Assembly: GCF_004025965.2 (NCBI RefSeq) | Contig: NZ_SAYU02000024.1 | Span: 1-54,861, forward strand | From: Phycicoccus flavus | Lineage (GTDB): Bacteria > Actinomycetota > Actinomycetes > Actinomycetales > Dermatophilaceae | DNA length: 54,861 nucleotides | Direction of reading: 5' to 3' | Shown here: in pieces, positions 44,369-54,590 of the stretch | Numbering within the stretch: the stretch's first letter is position 1 | How the letters are laid out: each line of letters begins with the position of its first letter | Position numbers and translations under genes: made by a program | Notes under the pieces: model-generated | Seen by the model: the letters and a program-made list of their open reading frames with translations, nothing else | The model's database searches: none | What the model was told of the DNA's origin: nothing

Positions 44369-45940
44369 TCAGAACTGGGCCCGGCCGAGCTGGACGAGCA
44401 GCTCGGGGGCGCGGGCGTCGAGGCGCCTGCCCCCGACGACGACCCCGGCGACGAGCAGCCCGAGCCCGTAGAGCCCGCCGAACACGACGACGGCCCAGCC
44501 CCACGCGGTGTGCCCGCGGGTGAGCACCGCCGCGACGACGACCGGCGCGATGAGCAGCACCGGCCCGATGAACGAGATGAGCGCCGTGAGGCACCCCTGG
44601 GCCGCCCCGCCGGACGTCGCCGCGAACGGGTTGCCGCCGGTGCGCGGCGCCGTGCCCGGCAGGTACGCGCCGACGCCGACCGCGAGGGCGAGGGCGCCGA
44701 GGAAGGACGCGAGCACGACGGCGAGCCAGGGCAGCGGCTCCCCGATGACCCCGATCCACACCGACACGGCGAAGGTCAGCGCGACCGACGGCGCGAAGAC
44801 GAGGGTCGAGGCGATGGCGCGGCCGAGCCGGTCCTCCCAGCCGCGCAGGCCGGTGGTCACGTGCAGCCACCAGGCCTCGCCGTCGAAGGCGAGGTCGTTC
44901 ATGAGGGTCAGGCCGGCGAAGACGGCGAGGGTGACCACCCCGGTCCCGGCGAGGCCGGGCGAGCCGGTGATGACCGCCTGGAGGACGAAGAACACCGGGA
45001 GGACGGCGGTGCGCAGCGCGATGGCGACGAGACGGCTGTCGCGGTACCAGGCGCGGACCCGGCGGGCGGCGACGATGCCGGTCGGGGTGGACCCGAGCAG
45101 CACGGGCAGGATCCGGCCCCGGCCGATGCGCTGGCCCCCGCTGGAGGTCAGGGGCGAGGTGAGCATCCGCTCGAGCTGGCGCACCCAGACCGTCCACAGC
45201 ACGACGAGCAGCCCGACGCCGAGCACGAGGTGGACGACCGCCGTGCTCCATCGGCCCTCGGCGACGTCCAGCGGCAGGGCCCAGCCCCAGCCGGACGGGA
45301 ACCACGAGGCGGCCCGGGCCACCGGCCGGGCGTCGAGGTCGAAGAGGGCGTCGACCCGGCGCCCGCGGGCGGCGACGAGGTTGAGCGCCAGCGGCAGCAG
45401 CGTGGCGAGGGAGACGATGCTCGCGCCGACGAGGCGTCCGGCGTGACTCGTCATCACCCCGGCGAGCAGGGTCGTCACGGCCCGGGAGGCGAGGACGGCG
45501 GTGAGGACGCCGATGACCCCGCCGAGCACCGCCGCCGGGACCGCGCGCGGGGTGCCCGCCCAGGAGAAGCACTGCGCCACCGCGAGCAGCGTGAGCAGGA
45601 GGGCCGGCACGCCGGTGAGCGCGGCCGCGAGCAGCCCGCGGGCCAGCGTCCGGGCGCGCAGCGGCAGCACGGCGAACCGGGCGGGGTCCAGGACGTTGTC
45701 GACGCCCGCGGCGGCGAGCCCGAGGACGACCCACATGAGGGTCGCCGTCGTGAAGATCGGGACGGTGAGGGCGGCGACCCGGGGCGGGCGGAGCCCGAGC
45801 AGGCCGAGCGCGGGACCGAGGAGCCCGACGACGGCGAGCGCGGCGATGATGCCGACGACCGAGGACACGAGGTGCAGCGAGCTGCGGGTCATCGCCGTCC
45901 ACCACATCCGGAACCGGAGCCGGACGACGAGTGCGGTCAC
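44369..45940 (-). CDS. ABC transporter permease (export type)
   Basis: 523 residues with about 12 hydrophobic helices and a large loop in the middle (about 275-300). It lacks a periplasmic-binding partner, so with the coupled ATPase it probably exports a compound. Family resemblance is to actinobacterial ABC-2-type membrane proteins with names like YhgE only in topology. GTG overlaps the ATPase stop by 4 bases. Confidence 0.75.
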   Translation of the reverse strand: MTALVVRLRFRMWWTAMTRSSLHLVSSVVGIIAALAVVGLLGPALGLLGLRPPRVAALTVPIFTTATLMWVVLGLAAAGVDNVLDPARFAVLPLRARTLARGLLAAALTGVPALLLTLLAVAQCFSWAGTPRAVPAAVLGGVIGVLTAVLASRAVTTLLAGVMTSHAGRLVGASIVSLATLLPLALNLVAARGRRVDALFDLDARPVARAASWFPSGWGWALPLDVAEGRWSTAVVHLVLGVGLLVVLWTVWVRQLERMLTSPLTSSGGQRIGRGRILPVLLGSTPTGIVAARRVRAWYRDSRLVAIALRTAVLPVFFVLQAVITGSPGLAGTGVVTLAVFAGLTLMNDLAFDGEAWWLHVTTGLRGWEDRLGRAIASTLVFAPSVALTFAVSVWIGVIGEPLPWLAVVLASFLGALALAVGVGAYLPGTAPRTGGNPFAATSGGAAQGCLTALISFIGPVLLIAPVVVAAVLTRGHTAWGWAVVVFGGLYGLGLLVAGVVVGGRRLDARAPELLVQLGRAQF

Positions 45941-46722
45941 CTCGGCTGCTCCGCGGCGCCGAGCCAGCCGAGGCCGTCGTCGGCGACGAGCTGCCCGGCG
46001 CCGACGAGCTCGAGGAAGCGTTCGTGCAGCGAGCCGCCCGCGGTGAGCGCGGTGACGGTGTCGACGGCGAGCACCCGGCCGCCGGCGACGACGGCCACCC
46101 GGTCGCACAGGCCCTCGACGAGCTCCATGACGTGGCTGGACATGACGACGGTCCCGCCGGTCGCGACGTAGCGGCGCAGGATGGTGCGGATGGCCTGGCC
46201 GGACACGGGGTCGACGGCCTCGAACGGCTCGTCGAGCACGAGCAGGCGGGGGGCGTGGATGAGCGCCGCGGCGAGGCTGATCTTCTTGACCATGCCGGCG
46301 CTGTAGTCGGCGACGACGGTGTTGGCGTCACCGGCCAGGTCCAGGACGGCCAGCAGCTCCTCGGACCGGGCGGCGACGTCCTCCGCCGGCATCCGGCGCA
46401 GGGCGCCGACGTAGCGCAGCAGCTCACGGCCGGACAGCTGCTCGAAGAGGCGCATGCCGTCCGGCGAGACGCCCATGACCGCCTTGGCCGCCGCGGGGTC
46501 GGCCCAGACGTCGATGCCGAGCACCCGCGCCGTGCCCGCCGTGGGCCGCAGCAGACCCGTCGCCATCGAGAGGGTCGTCGTCTTGCCGGCGCCGTTCGGC
46601 CCGACGAGCCCGAAGAGCGAGCCGCGCGGGACCGCCAGCGAGAGCTCGTGGACGACCCGGCGGCCGCGGAACTCCTTGACGAGGCCGGAGAGCTCGATCG
46701 CCGGCGGGGCGCTCTCAGTCAC
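45937..46722 (-). CDS. ABC transporter ATP-binding protein
   Basis: 261 residues. Walker [17 protein letters not shown], the signature helix written [17 protein letters not shown], where SAGM replaces the usual LSGGQ, Walker [14 protein letters not shown] and the switch His in [14 protein letters not shown]. It drives the permease encoded next. GTG 46722 lies inside the ilvD end (8-base overlap), so the pair follows ilvD in the operon. Confidence 0.9.
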   Translation of the reverse strand: MTESAPPAIELSGLVKEFRGRRVVHELSLAVPRGSLFGLVGPNGAGKTTTLSMATGLLRPTAGTARVLGIDVWADPAAAKAVMGVSPDGMRLFEQLSGRELLRYVGALRRMPAEDVAARSEELLAVLDLAGDANTVVADYSAGMVKKISLAAALIHAPRLLVLDEPFEAVDPVSGQAIRTILRRYVATGGTVVMSSHVMELVEGLCDRVAVVAGGRVLAVDTVTALTAGGSLHERFLELVGAGQLVADDGLGWLGAAEQPR

Positions 46723-48415
46723 ACACGGCGCCGGTGCTGGCACTGCGGACGAGCTTGCGGTACTTCGCGAGGACGCCGCGGGTGTACTTCGGCTCCGGGT
46801 GGGTGACGCCCTCCTCGCGGCGGCGCGCGAGCTCCTCGTCGTCGACGAGCAGGTCCAGGGTGCCGCCGGCGACGTCGAGCCGGACCCGGTCGCCGTCGCG
46901 GACGAAGGCGATGGGCCCCTCGTCGACGGCCTCCGGCGCGACGTGCCCGACGCACAGGCCGGTGGTGCCGCCGGAGAAGCGGCCGTCGGTGAGCAGCAGG
47001 ACGTCCTTGCCGAGCCCGGCGCCCTTGATGGCGCCGGTGACCGCGAGCATCTCGCGCATCCCCGGGCCCCCCTTGGGGCCCTCGTAGCGGATGACGACGA
47101 CGTCGCCCGCCTGCAGCGTGCCGTCCTCGACGGCGTCCATGGCCGGGCGCTCGCCGTCGAAGACGCGCGCCGTGCCCTCGAAGACGTCCTCGTCGAAGCC
47201 GGCGGACTTGACGACCGCACCCTCCGGGGCGAGCGAGCCGGTGAGGATGGTGATGCCGCCGGTCCGGTGGATCGGCTCCTGCATGGCCCGCACGACCTTG
47301 CCGTCGACGTCCGGCGGGGCGATGTCGGCGAGGTTCTCGGCCATGGTGCGGCCGGTGACGGTGAGGCAGTCGCCGTGCAGCAGGCCGGCGTCGAGCAGGG
47401 CGCGCATGACGACGGGCACGCCGCCGACGCGGTCGACGTCGGTCATCACGTACTGCCCGAACGGCTTGACGTCGGCCAGGTGCGGCACCTTCGCGCCGAC
47501 CCTGCGGAAGTCCTCGAGGGTGAGGTCGACCTCGGCCTCGTGGGCGATGGCGAGCAGGTGCAGGACGGCGTTCGTCGAGCCGCCGAAGGCCATGACGACG
47601 GCGATGGCGTTCTCGAACGCCTCCTTGGTCATGATGTCCCGGGCGGTGATGCCGCGGCGGAGCAGCTCGACGACGGCCTCGCCGCTGCGCCGCGCGAACC
47701 CGTCGCGACGCCGGTCGGTGGCGGGCGGGGCGGCGGACCCGGGCAGCGACATGCCGATGGCCTCGGCGACCGACGCCATCGTGTTCGCGGTGTACATGCC
47801 GCCGCAGGCGCCCTCGCCGGGGCAGATGGCGCGCTCGATGGCGTCGACGTCCTCGCGCGGGATGAGCCCGCGGGCGCAGGCGCCGATGGCCTCGAAGGCG
47901 TCGATGATCGTCACCTGCTTCTCGGTGCCGTCCGAGAGCTTGGCGATGCCCGGCAGGATCGAGCCGGCGTAGAGGAAGACCGACGACAGGTCGAGGCGGG
48001 CGGCGGCCATGAGCATGCCCGGCAGGGACTTGTCGCAGCCGGCGAGCAGGACCGAGCCGTCGAGCCGCTCGGCGTTCATCACGGTCTCGACGGAGTCGGC
48101 GATGACCTCGCGGCTGACGAGCGAGAAGTGCATCCCGTCGTGGCCCATCGAGATGCCGTCGGAGACCGAGATGGTCCCGAACTCCAGCGGGTAGCCGCCG
48201 CCGGCGTGCACGCCGTCCTTGACGGCCTGCGCCAGCCGGTCCAGCGACAGGTTGCACGGGGTGATCTCGTTCCACGAGCTCGCGACCCCGACCTGCGGCT
48301 TGGCGAAGTCCTCGTCCCCAAGCCCCACCGCCCGGAGCATGCCGCGGGCGGCGGCCTTCTCGAGACCGTCGGTGACGTCACGGCTGCGGGGCTTGATGTC
48401 GGGGGTCGAGCTCAT
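46715..48415 (-). CDS. ilvD: Dihydroxy-acid dehydratase
   Basis: 566 residues, Fe-S enzyme for the third common BCAA step. Cluster ligands: GCDKSLPG and [16 protein letters not shown], with [14 protein letters not shown] near the N-terminus. Late landmarks are [24 protein letters not shown] 48415 stands 7 nt after TAGGAT (48423-48428), so leaderless. The ABC transporter pair follows with overlap. Confidence 0.98.
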   Translation of the reverse strand: MSSTPDIKPRSRDVTDGLEKAAARGMLRAVGLGDEDFAKPQVGVASSWNEITPCNLSLDRLAQAVKDGVHAGGGYPLEFGTISVSDGISMGHDGMHFSLVSREVIADSVETVMNAERLDGSVLLAGCDKSLPGMLMAAARLDLSSVFLYAGSILPGIAKLSDGTEKQVTIIDAFEAIGACARGLIPREDVDAIERAICPGEGACGGMYTANTMASVAEAIGMSLPGSAAPPATDRRRDGFARRSGEAVVELLRRGITARDIMTKEAFENAIAVVMAFGGSTNAVLHLLAIAHEAEVDLTLEDFRRVGAKVPHLADVKPFGQYVMTDVDRVGGVPVVMRALLDAGLLHGDCLTVTGRTMAENLADIAPPDVDGKVVRAMQEPIHRTGGITILTGSLAPEGAVVKSAGFDEDVFEGTARVFDGERPAMDAVEDGTLQAGDVVVIRYEGPKGGPGMREMLAVTGAIKGAGLGKDVLLLTDGRFSGGTTGLCVGHVAPEAVDEGPIAFVRDGDRVRLDVAGGTLDLLVDDEELARRREEGVTHPEPKYTRGVLAKYRKLVRSASTGAVCD

Positions 48416-48500
48416 GCGCCACATCCTAGGTTCGGGTCCGGGCGCTCGCCCGGCCATCCGCGACACGGCCACGTCGGTGCGTGGGGGACCTCCCGGATCC

Positions 48501-49813
48501 CTACCCGTTCTCGCAGGCGATGCCGTCGCCGTCCGCGTCGAGGTCGTAGGGGTCGCTGCCCGTCACCCGGATCGGCCCGGTCGCATACTCGGGGCCGTTC
48601 CCGCTGCCCCCGGCGCAGTCGTAGTCCGACGCGGGCGCCAGGCAGGGCGAGTACCCGTCCGTGCAGTTCGAGGGTGGTGGCGGGGGCGGCTCCGGGATGA
48701 CGACCTTCGCGACCGTGAGTGTCACAGCGCTGCCGGGACGACGGCGTTCACCTGCGGCAGGTGACTGGGACAGGACGCGTCCGGTCGTCCCCGACTCCAC
48801 CACTCTCGTCCTGGTGCGAACCCGGAACCCGGCAGCGGAGAGGCGCTGCGCGGCAGCACTTCTCGACACCGTGAGAACCGCCGGGATCTCGGGGAAGGGA
48901 ACACCGACCACCAGGGTCAGTCGCGTCCCGGGCCTCCTCCGGGTGTCCGCAGCGGCGGAGGTCCGAAGGACCCTCCCCACCTTCTGCATCGGCACCATCC
49001 GCGTCGTGACCCTCGTCCGGAAGCCCGCGGCCCGCAGGGCCAGGACACCCTTCACCTTCGTCTTACCCACGACCTTCGGCACCTTCGGATAGGGCGAGGC
49101 GACAACGAGCCGCACCCGTTCGCCCGGTCGCAGCGGGGTTCCGTCCGACACGCTCTGTCGCAACACCGTTCCGGCCGCCTCCGCCGACGGCCTGGAGGTG
49201 ACCAGGACGGTCAGACCCGCGGACTCCAACGCCTCGAGCGCCTCACGCCGTGTCCGTCCTTCGACCGCCGGGACGACGACGGCCACCGCCGTCGGTCCGG
49301 GCGTCGCGCTCGGGACGACGGTCGCCTTCGCGGCGGGCTCCGCGATCGACTCCGGGAGAGGGGCCGTCGTGGAGGAGGCACTCGGGGACGCGGCAGCCAC
49401 GGTCTCCACGGGGCGCACCGAACCGTCGTCGAGAACCGAACCGAGGACGAGCATGAGCACGACCGCGGCTGTGACGACACCCTTGAGCCCGAGGGAGGTG
49501 CCGCGGCGCAGCCAGAGTCCGACGAGGCCGACGGGGAAGCAGAGGACGAGGGAGGGATGACCGCCCACCACGTCTGCCACCAGGGGCGCCCGGCAGACGT
49601 CGTCCCGGGCCGCACGACGGCCGGTGCGGGAACCCGCGGTGGCGCGGCAGCCTCGGAGTACGTCAACGGTGGCGGCACCACGGCCGCACCACCCGGCGGC
49701 GTGCCGGTAGGGGCCGGGGCGCGGTGATCCGTCCAACGCGTGCCGTCCCAGTAACGGAGGGTGGAGGACATCTGCGGGTCGGGGTACCAGCCCGCGCGGG
49801 GCAGAGTTGTCAC
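48501..49813 (-). pseudogene. Frameshifted DUF2510 - membrane - PASTA x3 - Excalibur protein
   Basis: Begins GTG 49813 after AAGGAG: TLPRAGWYPDPQMSSTLRYWDGTRWTDH is a DUF2510 domain, then a Pro-rich linker. The next frame carries a membrane helix (CFPVGLVGLWLRR, then VVTAAVVLMLVLG), an Ala/Ser linker, three PASTA repeats (first VVPAVEGRTRREALEAL) and a C-terminal Excalibur calcium-binding domain, [14 protein letters not shown]. The frames join near 49549-49558 at a run of Cs on the coding strand; one added base restores a 437-residue ORF. It could be an indel pseudogene or a sequencing error. PASTA domains bind cell wall precursors or beta-lactams. Confidence 0.75.
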
Positions 49814-50008
49814 ATCGACTCCTTGTCGGGGCTCGGCGCCCGCTCCACTCGGGCGGAGCCGTCGCCATCGCCGCGCCGCGAAGTGTCGCAGCAACGTCGA
49901 GGCATTGCTGCGTCACGGGACAAACCGCCGACGTCCACGCGGCCAGGACACCACACCACCGCCGCTCCCACCAGAGCCGAGCCCGCGGTGGGGTCTACCG
50001 TCATCGTC

Positions 50009-51019
50009 ATGGGTGACCTCCCTGGGCTCGGCCCGCTCCTCGGGCGGGCCGTGGGCGCGGCGCCGCAGGCGCTCGACGCGGTGCTGGACCGGGCGGTCCT
50101 CCCCGGCTTCACCCGGGTCGGTCTCGGCGTCCGGCGGCGGCTGCCCGGCTGGCCGGCGGACCCCTCCCCCGGCGCACTGGACGGCCACGCCGTCGCGGTC
50201 ACCGGGGCGTCCTCCGGGCTGGGCCGGCGCACGGTCCTGGACCTCGCGGCGCTCGGGGCGCGCGTCCACCTCGTCGTGCGGGACGTCGCGAAGGGCGACC
50301 GGGTGGCCGAGGAGGTCCGCGCGGCCGCCGGGCGCGAGGACGCCGCCCGGGTGTGGCGCTGCGACGTCGCCGACCTGGACTCGGTCCGCGCCTTCGCGGA
50401 GGCGTTCCTCGACGACGGCGGGCCGCTGCGCGGCCTCGTCCACAACGCCGGCGCGTTGCCGCCCCGGCGCACCGCCTCACCGCAGGGCCACGAGCTCACC
50501 GCCGCGCTGCACGTCCTCGGGCCGGTGCTCATGACCGAGTCGCTGCTGCCGTCGCTGTCCACCGGCGCCGGCCGCGTCGTCCTCGTCAGCTCCGGCGGCA
50601 TGTACACCCAGCGCCTGCCGGTCGAGGACCCCGAGTACTCGCAGGGGCCCTACAGCGGGTCGGTGGCCTACGCCCGCAGCAAGCGCGGCCAGGTCGAGCT
50701 CCTGCCCCGGCTGGCCCGCCGGTGGGGCGGGCACGGCGTCTCCGTCCACGCGACGCACCCCGGCTGGGCCCGCACCCCCGGGCTCGACGACTCGCTGCCC
50801 GGCTTCTCGCGGGCGCTGCGACCGGTGCTGCGGACGGACGCCGAGGGCGCGGACACCACCGTCTGGCTCCTCGCCGCCGATCCCCCGCCGGGGTCCGGCC
50901 GGTTCTGGCACGACCGCCGGCCGCGACCCACGGCCGTCGTGCCGGGCACCGACCCGACCGAGGCGGACCGGGCGCGCTACTGGCGCTGGGCGGCGGACGC
51001 GGTCGGCCTCACGCCCTGA
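50009..51019 (+). CDS. Short-chain dehydrogenase with N-terminal extension
   Basis: 336 residues. About 55 residues precede the SDR core: VAVTGASSGLGRRTVLDLAALG, DVADLDSVRAFAEAF, LVHNAGALPP and the YxxxK motif AYARSKRGQVELLPRLA. The C-terminal part resembles DHRS12-like proteins. ATG 50009 lies 7 nt after TACCGT (49996-50001), so leaderless. The next gene's end overlaps it by 43 bases. Confidence 0.82.
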   Translation: MGDLPGLGPLLGRAVGAAPQALDAVLDRAVLPGFTRVGLGVRRRLPGWPADPSPGALDGHAVAVTGASSGLGRRTVLDLAALGARVHLVVRDVAKGDRVAEEVRAAAGREDAARVWRCDVADLDSVRAFAEAFLDDGGPLRGLVHNAGALPPRRTASPQGHELTAALHVLGPVLMTESLLPSLSTGAGRVVLVSSGGMYTQRLPVEDPEYSQGPYSGSVAYARSKRGQVELLPRLARRWGGHGVSVHATHPGWARTPGLDDSLPGFSRALRPVLRTDAEGADTTVWLLAADPPPGSGRFWHDRRPRPTAVVPGTDPTEADRARYWRWAADAVGLTP

Positions 51020-51531
51020 CGGCGGGTGTCCCACCAGAGACGTCCCGAGAGCGGCTCGACGGCGAGGACGGCGGCCAGGGCCAGCAGGCACCCGGCGACG
51101 ACGACGGCGTCGCCGGCCCGGACGGCACCGAGCAGGACGCCGGCGGTCGCGACGAGCGGGCGCACGAGCGTGAACGGCCCGAGGATCAACGCGGACGCGA
51201 GGTAGCCCCAGCGCCACCCGAGCACGACGTACGCGGCGAGCGCGGCCAGGACGACCGCCGCGTACGGCAGGTACACGGCGAGCAGACCGGTGCCCGCCCG
51301 GACGTAGGCGGCCGCGGGCCAGTCGCCCGGGGCGAGGGCGTGGCCGGCGGCGAGCACGGCCACCGGGAGCAGGAGCGCCGCCATGAGCCCGAGGCCCCGG
51401 CGGGCGGCCACCCGGTCACGGGCGCGGTGGTCGACGGCGCCGGTGCGCCCGAGCGAGGAGCGGAACCCGGCGAGCGCGCCGTCGAGCAGTCCGAGGGCCA
51501 GCAGGGCGCCGGCCACGACGAGCACCGTCAC
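50977..51531 (-). CDS. Small integral membrane protein, unknown function
   Basis: 184 residues with about five hydrophobic segments, the last near AAVLAVEPLSG. No recognised motif. GTG 51531 overlaps the methyltransferase stop by 4 bases, so it is co-translated. Its final 43 bases overlap the convergent SDR gene. Confidence 0.65.
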   Translation of the reverse strand: MTVLVVAGALLALGLLDGALAGFRSSLGRTGAVDHRARDRVAARRGLGLMAALLLPVAVLAAGHALAPGDWPAAAYVRAGTGLLAVYLPYAAVVLAALAAYVVLGWRWGYLASALILGPFTLVRPLVATAGVLLGAVRAGDAVVVAGCLLALAAVLAVEPLSGRLWWDTRRQGVRPTASAAQRQ

Positions 51532-52394
51532 GGCCGGGTGCCCACGAGCGGGCGGACGACGTCGATGGCGCGGGGGTGCCAGCGCGGCCCCTCGAGCACG
51601 GCGTGCCGGTAGCCGGGTGCGCCGTCCCGGGCGGCGGCGAGCAGCACCGGCGCCGGGTGCGCCCGGCGGGCCGAGAGCACCCCGTCGTGCCGCGACACCG
51701 GCTCACGCATCCGCGCCCGGTGGAAGACCCACGCGCCGAGCGTCGACCAGAGGCACGGCGCGATGTCCCAGTGCGCCCACCCGGCGACACCGAGCCCCGC
51801 CTGGGCGCGGACCAGGGCGGTCAGCTCCTCGGTCGAGAGGTGGTGCAGGACACCGCTGGAGACGACGACGGTCCGTCCGGGCCGCTCCACCGCGACCCCG
51901 GGGGCGAGGGCGTCGCCGTGGACGAACCGGCAGGCGAGGTCCTCGTCCCGGCGCAGCCGCTCGGCCTCGGCGACGAGCACGGGGTTGAGGTCGACCCCGA
52001 CGAGCTCGACGTCCGGGCCGAGCAGCCCCGAGCGGGCGAGCGAGCGGACGACGTAGCCGAGCCCGCAGCCGAGGTCGACGACGCGCACCGGGCCGGGACC
52101 GGCCGCCCGCAGCCGGTCGAGCACCGGGGCGAGTGTCGCCGCGACCCGGCGCGGGAACTGCAGCTCCTCGACGAGCCGGGTGAGCTCGCAGTGCACCCGC
52201 ACGCCGAGGGCGTCGACCGCGTCGGGGTCGAGCACGTCGTCGGTGGCCGGCATCCGGGCGACGATCCGCGCGGCGCCGTGCTGGCCCGTGGCCCGCAGCC
52301 GGTCGACGACGGCCGAGCGCCGCACCGGCCGGCGGACGCCGTCGGCGGCGACGTCCCACAGCAGGTCGGTGATCTCGACGGCGTCGGCGCGCAC
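51528..52394 (-). CDS. SAM-dependent methyltransferase
   Basis: 288 residues, class I Rossmann. Motif I VVDLGCGLGYVVRSLA, motif II LVGVDLNPVLVAEAERLR, post-motif VVVSSGVLHHLS. The C-terminal region AHWDIAPCLWSTLGAWVFHRARMREPVSRHDGVLSARRAHP is shared with actinobacterial proteins that modify polyketide or quinone products, so a small-molecule methyl acceptor is likely. GTG start. Coupled to the membrane protein. Confidence 0.83.
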   Translation of the reverse strand: MRADAVEITDLLWDVAADGVRRPVRRSAVVDRLRATGQHGAARIVARMPATDDVLDPDAVDALGVRVHCELTRLVEELQFPRRVAATLAPVLDRLRAAGPGPVRVVDLGCGLGYVVRSLARSGLLGPDVELVGVDLNPVLVAEAERLRRDEDLACRFVHGDALAPGVAVERPGRTVVVSSGVLHHLSTEELTALVRAQAGLGVAGWAHWDIAPCLWSTLGAWVFHRARMREPVSRHDGVLSARRAHPAPVLLAAARDGAPGYRHAVLEGPRWHPRAIDVVRPLVGTRP

Positions 52395-52446
52395 GGGTGG
52401 GCGGGTTCGGCGGCGGGGTGCGGGGTCGGGTGGTGGAGCCGGCGGG

Positions 52447-52971
52447 TCAGCCGCGGGCGACGTGGAAGCGCTCGAGGCGGGCGTCGCCGGGTGCCATGTC
52501 GGACCAGCGGCCGGCGTAGCGCAGGACGGCGATGCCGCAGGTCGGGAAGCCCTCGGCCAGGGCGCGGTGCCCCTCCTCGCTGCCCTGGCCCTCGGCGAGC
52601 AGACCGGCCAGGGCCGGGATGCCGGGGGCGTGCCCGACGACCATGAGCACGTCGGCGTCGTCGTCGGCCTCGTGGACGACGTCGAGGATCGACTCCGGGG
52701 AGGCGTTGTAGATGCGGCGGTCGTGGTGGACCTCGCCCTCGGCGCAGCCCGCGTCCCACACCGCCTCGCAGGTCTGCCGGGTGCGCTCGGAGGTCGAGCA
52801 CAGGACCTCGTCGACGCCGTAGCCGTGGCCGCAGAGCCACCGGCCGGCCTCGGTGGCGTCCCGGCGCCCGCGCGCGGTGAGCTCGCGCTCGTGGTCGCCG
52901 CCCGGGTTGGACTCCTCGGTCTTCGCGTGGCGCAGGAGGACGAGGGTGCGGTCGCGGGCGGCGCGGGTCAT
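52447..52971 (-). CDS. sixA: Phosphohistidine phosphatase SixA family
   Basis: 174 residues of the histidine phosphatase superfamily: catalytic RHG block LVLLRHAKTEESNPG, then CSTSERTRQTCEAV and the second His in VVGHAPGIPALAGL. Dephosphorylates phosphohistidine in proteins in relatives. ATG 52971; GGAGG touches the start codon, so the true start may be leaderless. Confidence 0.85.
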   Translation of the reverse strand: MTRAARDRTLVLLRHAKTEESNPGGDHERELTARGRRDATEAGRWLCGHGYGVDEVLCSTSERTRQTCEAVWDAGCAEGEVHHDRRIYNASPESILDVVHEADDDADVLMVVGHAPGIPALAGLLAEGQGSEEGHRALAEGFPTCGIAVLRYAGRWSDMAPGDARLERFHVARG

Positions 52972-53020
52972 CCTCCGATGATGCCCCTTCGGCGCGAGGA
53001 CGTCAGCCCCTCCGCGGTCT

Positions 53021-53054
53021 CCCCCGAACCTCTGCCGGCGGAGGTTCGCGGGGG
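53021..53054 (-). terminator. gatB terminator
   Basis: CGAACCTC/GAGGTTCG stem (8 bp), extended by CCCC/GGGG past a mismatch, 7 nt after the gatB stop. Confidence 0.7.
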
Positions 53055-53060
53055 GCGGGG

Positions 53061-54590
53061 TCAGGACTGGCCGAGCCTGTCGAGGATGATGCCGCGGGCG
53101 GCGCCGGCGTCGGCCTGACCGCGCATCTCCCGCATCACCTGGCCGATGAGCGCGCCGACGGCCTGGACCTTGCCGCCGCGGATCTTCTCGGCGACGTCCG
53201 GGTTGGCGGCGATGACCTTGTCGACCGCGGCCTCGAGCGCCCCGGTGTCCTGGACGAGCTCCAGCCTGCGGTTGTCGGCGACCTCGGTGGGGCTGCCCTC
53301 GCCGTCGAGGACGCCCTCCCACGTCTGCCGGGCCATCGGGTCGTTGAGCCGGCCGCTCGTCACGAGACCCTCGAGCTCGACGACGTGGGCCGGGGTGACC
53401 CCGAGGCGCGCGGCGTACGTCGGCACGTCCTCGCCCTCGGTGTTCGCGCGGCGGGCGACCTCGCCGGACCACCACTTGCGGGCGGCGGCGGGCGAGGCCC
53501 CGGCGGCGACGGTCTCGCCGACGAGGTCGACGAGCCCGGCGTTGAGCACGTCGCGCATCTCGAGGTCGCTGAAGCCCCAGTCGGCCTGGAGGCGGCGACG
53601 CCGCTCGGCCGGCGGCTCGGGCAGCGTGGCCCGCAGCGCCTCGACGGTCTCGCGCGAGGGCGCGACCGGCACGAGGTCGGGCTCGGGGAAGTAGCGGTAG
53701 TCCTCGGCGTCGGACTTGATCCGCCCGGCGGTCGTGATGCCGGTGTCCTCGTGCCAGTGCCGCGTCTCCTGCGTCACCAGGTCTCCGCGCGAGAGCACGG
53801 CGGCGTGCCGGCCGACCTCGTAGCGCACCGCCCGCTCCACCGAGCGCAGCGAGTTGACGTTCTTGGTCTCGGTCCGGGTGCCGAGCGTGCCGGACCCGGC
53901 CGGCGCCAGCGACAGGTTGACGTCGCAGCGCATCGAGCCCTGCTCCATCTTGACGTCGGACACCTCGAGCGCCTTGAGCAGGTCGCGCAGCGCCGAGACG
54001 TACGCGCGCGCCACCTCGGGGGCCTTCTGCCGGGTGCCGGTGATCGGCTTGGTGACGATCTCGATGAGCGGGATGCCGGCCCGGTTGTAGTCGACGAGGC
54101 TGTGCGTCGCGCCGTGGATGCGGCCGGTCGAGCCGCCGACGTGCAGCGACTTGCCGGTGTCCTCCTCCATGTGCGCGCGCTCGATCTCGACCCGGAAGGT
54201 CGAGCCGTCCTCGAGCTCGACGTCGAGATACCCGTCGAAGGCGATGGGCTCGTCGTACTGGGAGGTCTGGAAGTTCTTCGGCATGTCCGGGTAGAAGTAG
54301 TTCTTCCGCGCGAACCGGCACCACGTCGCGATCTCGCAGTTGAGGGCCAGCCCGATCCGGATCGCCGACTCCACACCCACCTCGTTGACGACCGGCAGCG
54401 CCCCCGGCAGCCCGAGGCACACCGGACAGACCTGCGTGTTCGGCTCGGCGCCGAAGGTCGTCGGGCAGCCGCAGAACATCTTCGTGTTCGTGCCGAGCTC
54501 GACGTGCACCTCGAGGCCGAGGGCGGGGTCGAACGCGGCCAGGGCGTCGTCGAAGGACAGGACCGGCTCGGTCCCGGTCGTGCTGCTCAT
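53061..54590 (-). CDS. gatB: Asp/Glu-tRNA(Asn/Gln) amidotransferase subunit B
   Basis: 509 residues. Binds tRNA-bound Glu or Asp and phosphorylates it before amidation, in GatCAB. Landmarks: [44 protein letters not shown] (zinc Cys), [39 protein letters not shown] and the C-terminal tail domain ending [14 protein letters not shown] overlaps the gatA stop by 4 bases. Confidence 0.98.
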   Translation of the reverse strand: MSSTTGTEPVLSFDDALAAFDPALGLEVHVELGTNTKMFCGCPTTFGAEPNTQVCPVCLGLPGALPVVNEVGVESAIRIGLALNCEIATWCRFARKNYFYPDMPKNFQTSQYDEPIAFDGYLDVELEDGSTFRVEIERAHMEEDTGKSLHVGGSTGRIHGATHSLVDYNRAGIPLIEIVTKPITGTRQKAPEVARAYVSALRDLLKALEVSDVKMEQGSMRCDVNLSLAPAGSGTLGTRTETKNVNSLRSVERAVRYEVGRHAAVLSRGDLVTQETRHWHEDTGITTAGRIKSDAEDYRYFPEPDLVPVAPSRETVEALRATLPEPPAERRRRLQADWGFSDLEMRDVLNAGLVDLVGETVAAGASPAAARKWWSGEVARRANTEGEDVPTYAARLGVTPAHVVELEGLVTSGRLNDPMARQTWEGVLDGEGSPTEVADNRRLELVQDTGALEAAVDKVIAANPDVAEKIRGGKVQAVGALIGQVMREMRGQADAGAARGIILDRLGQS

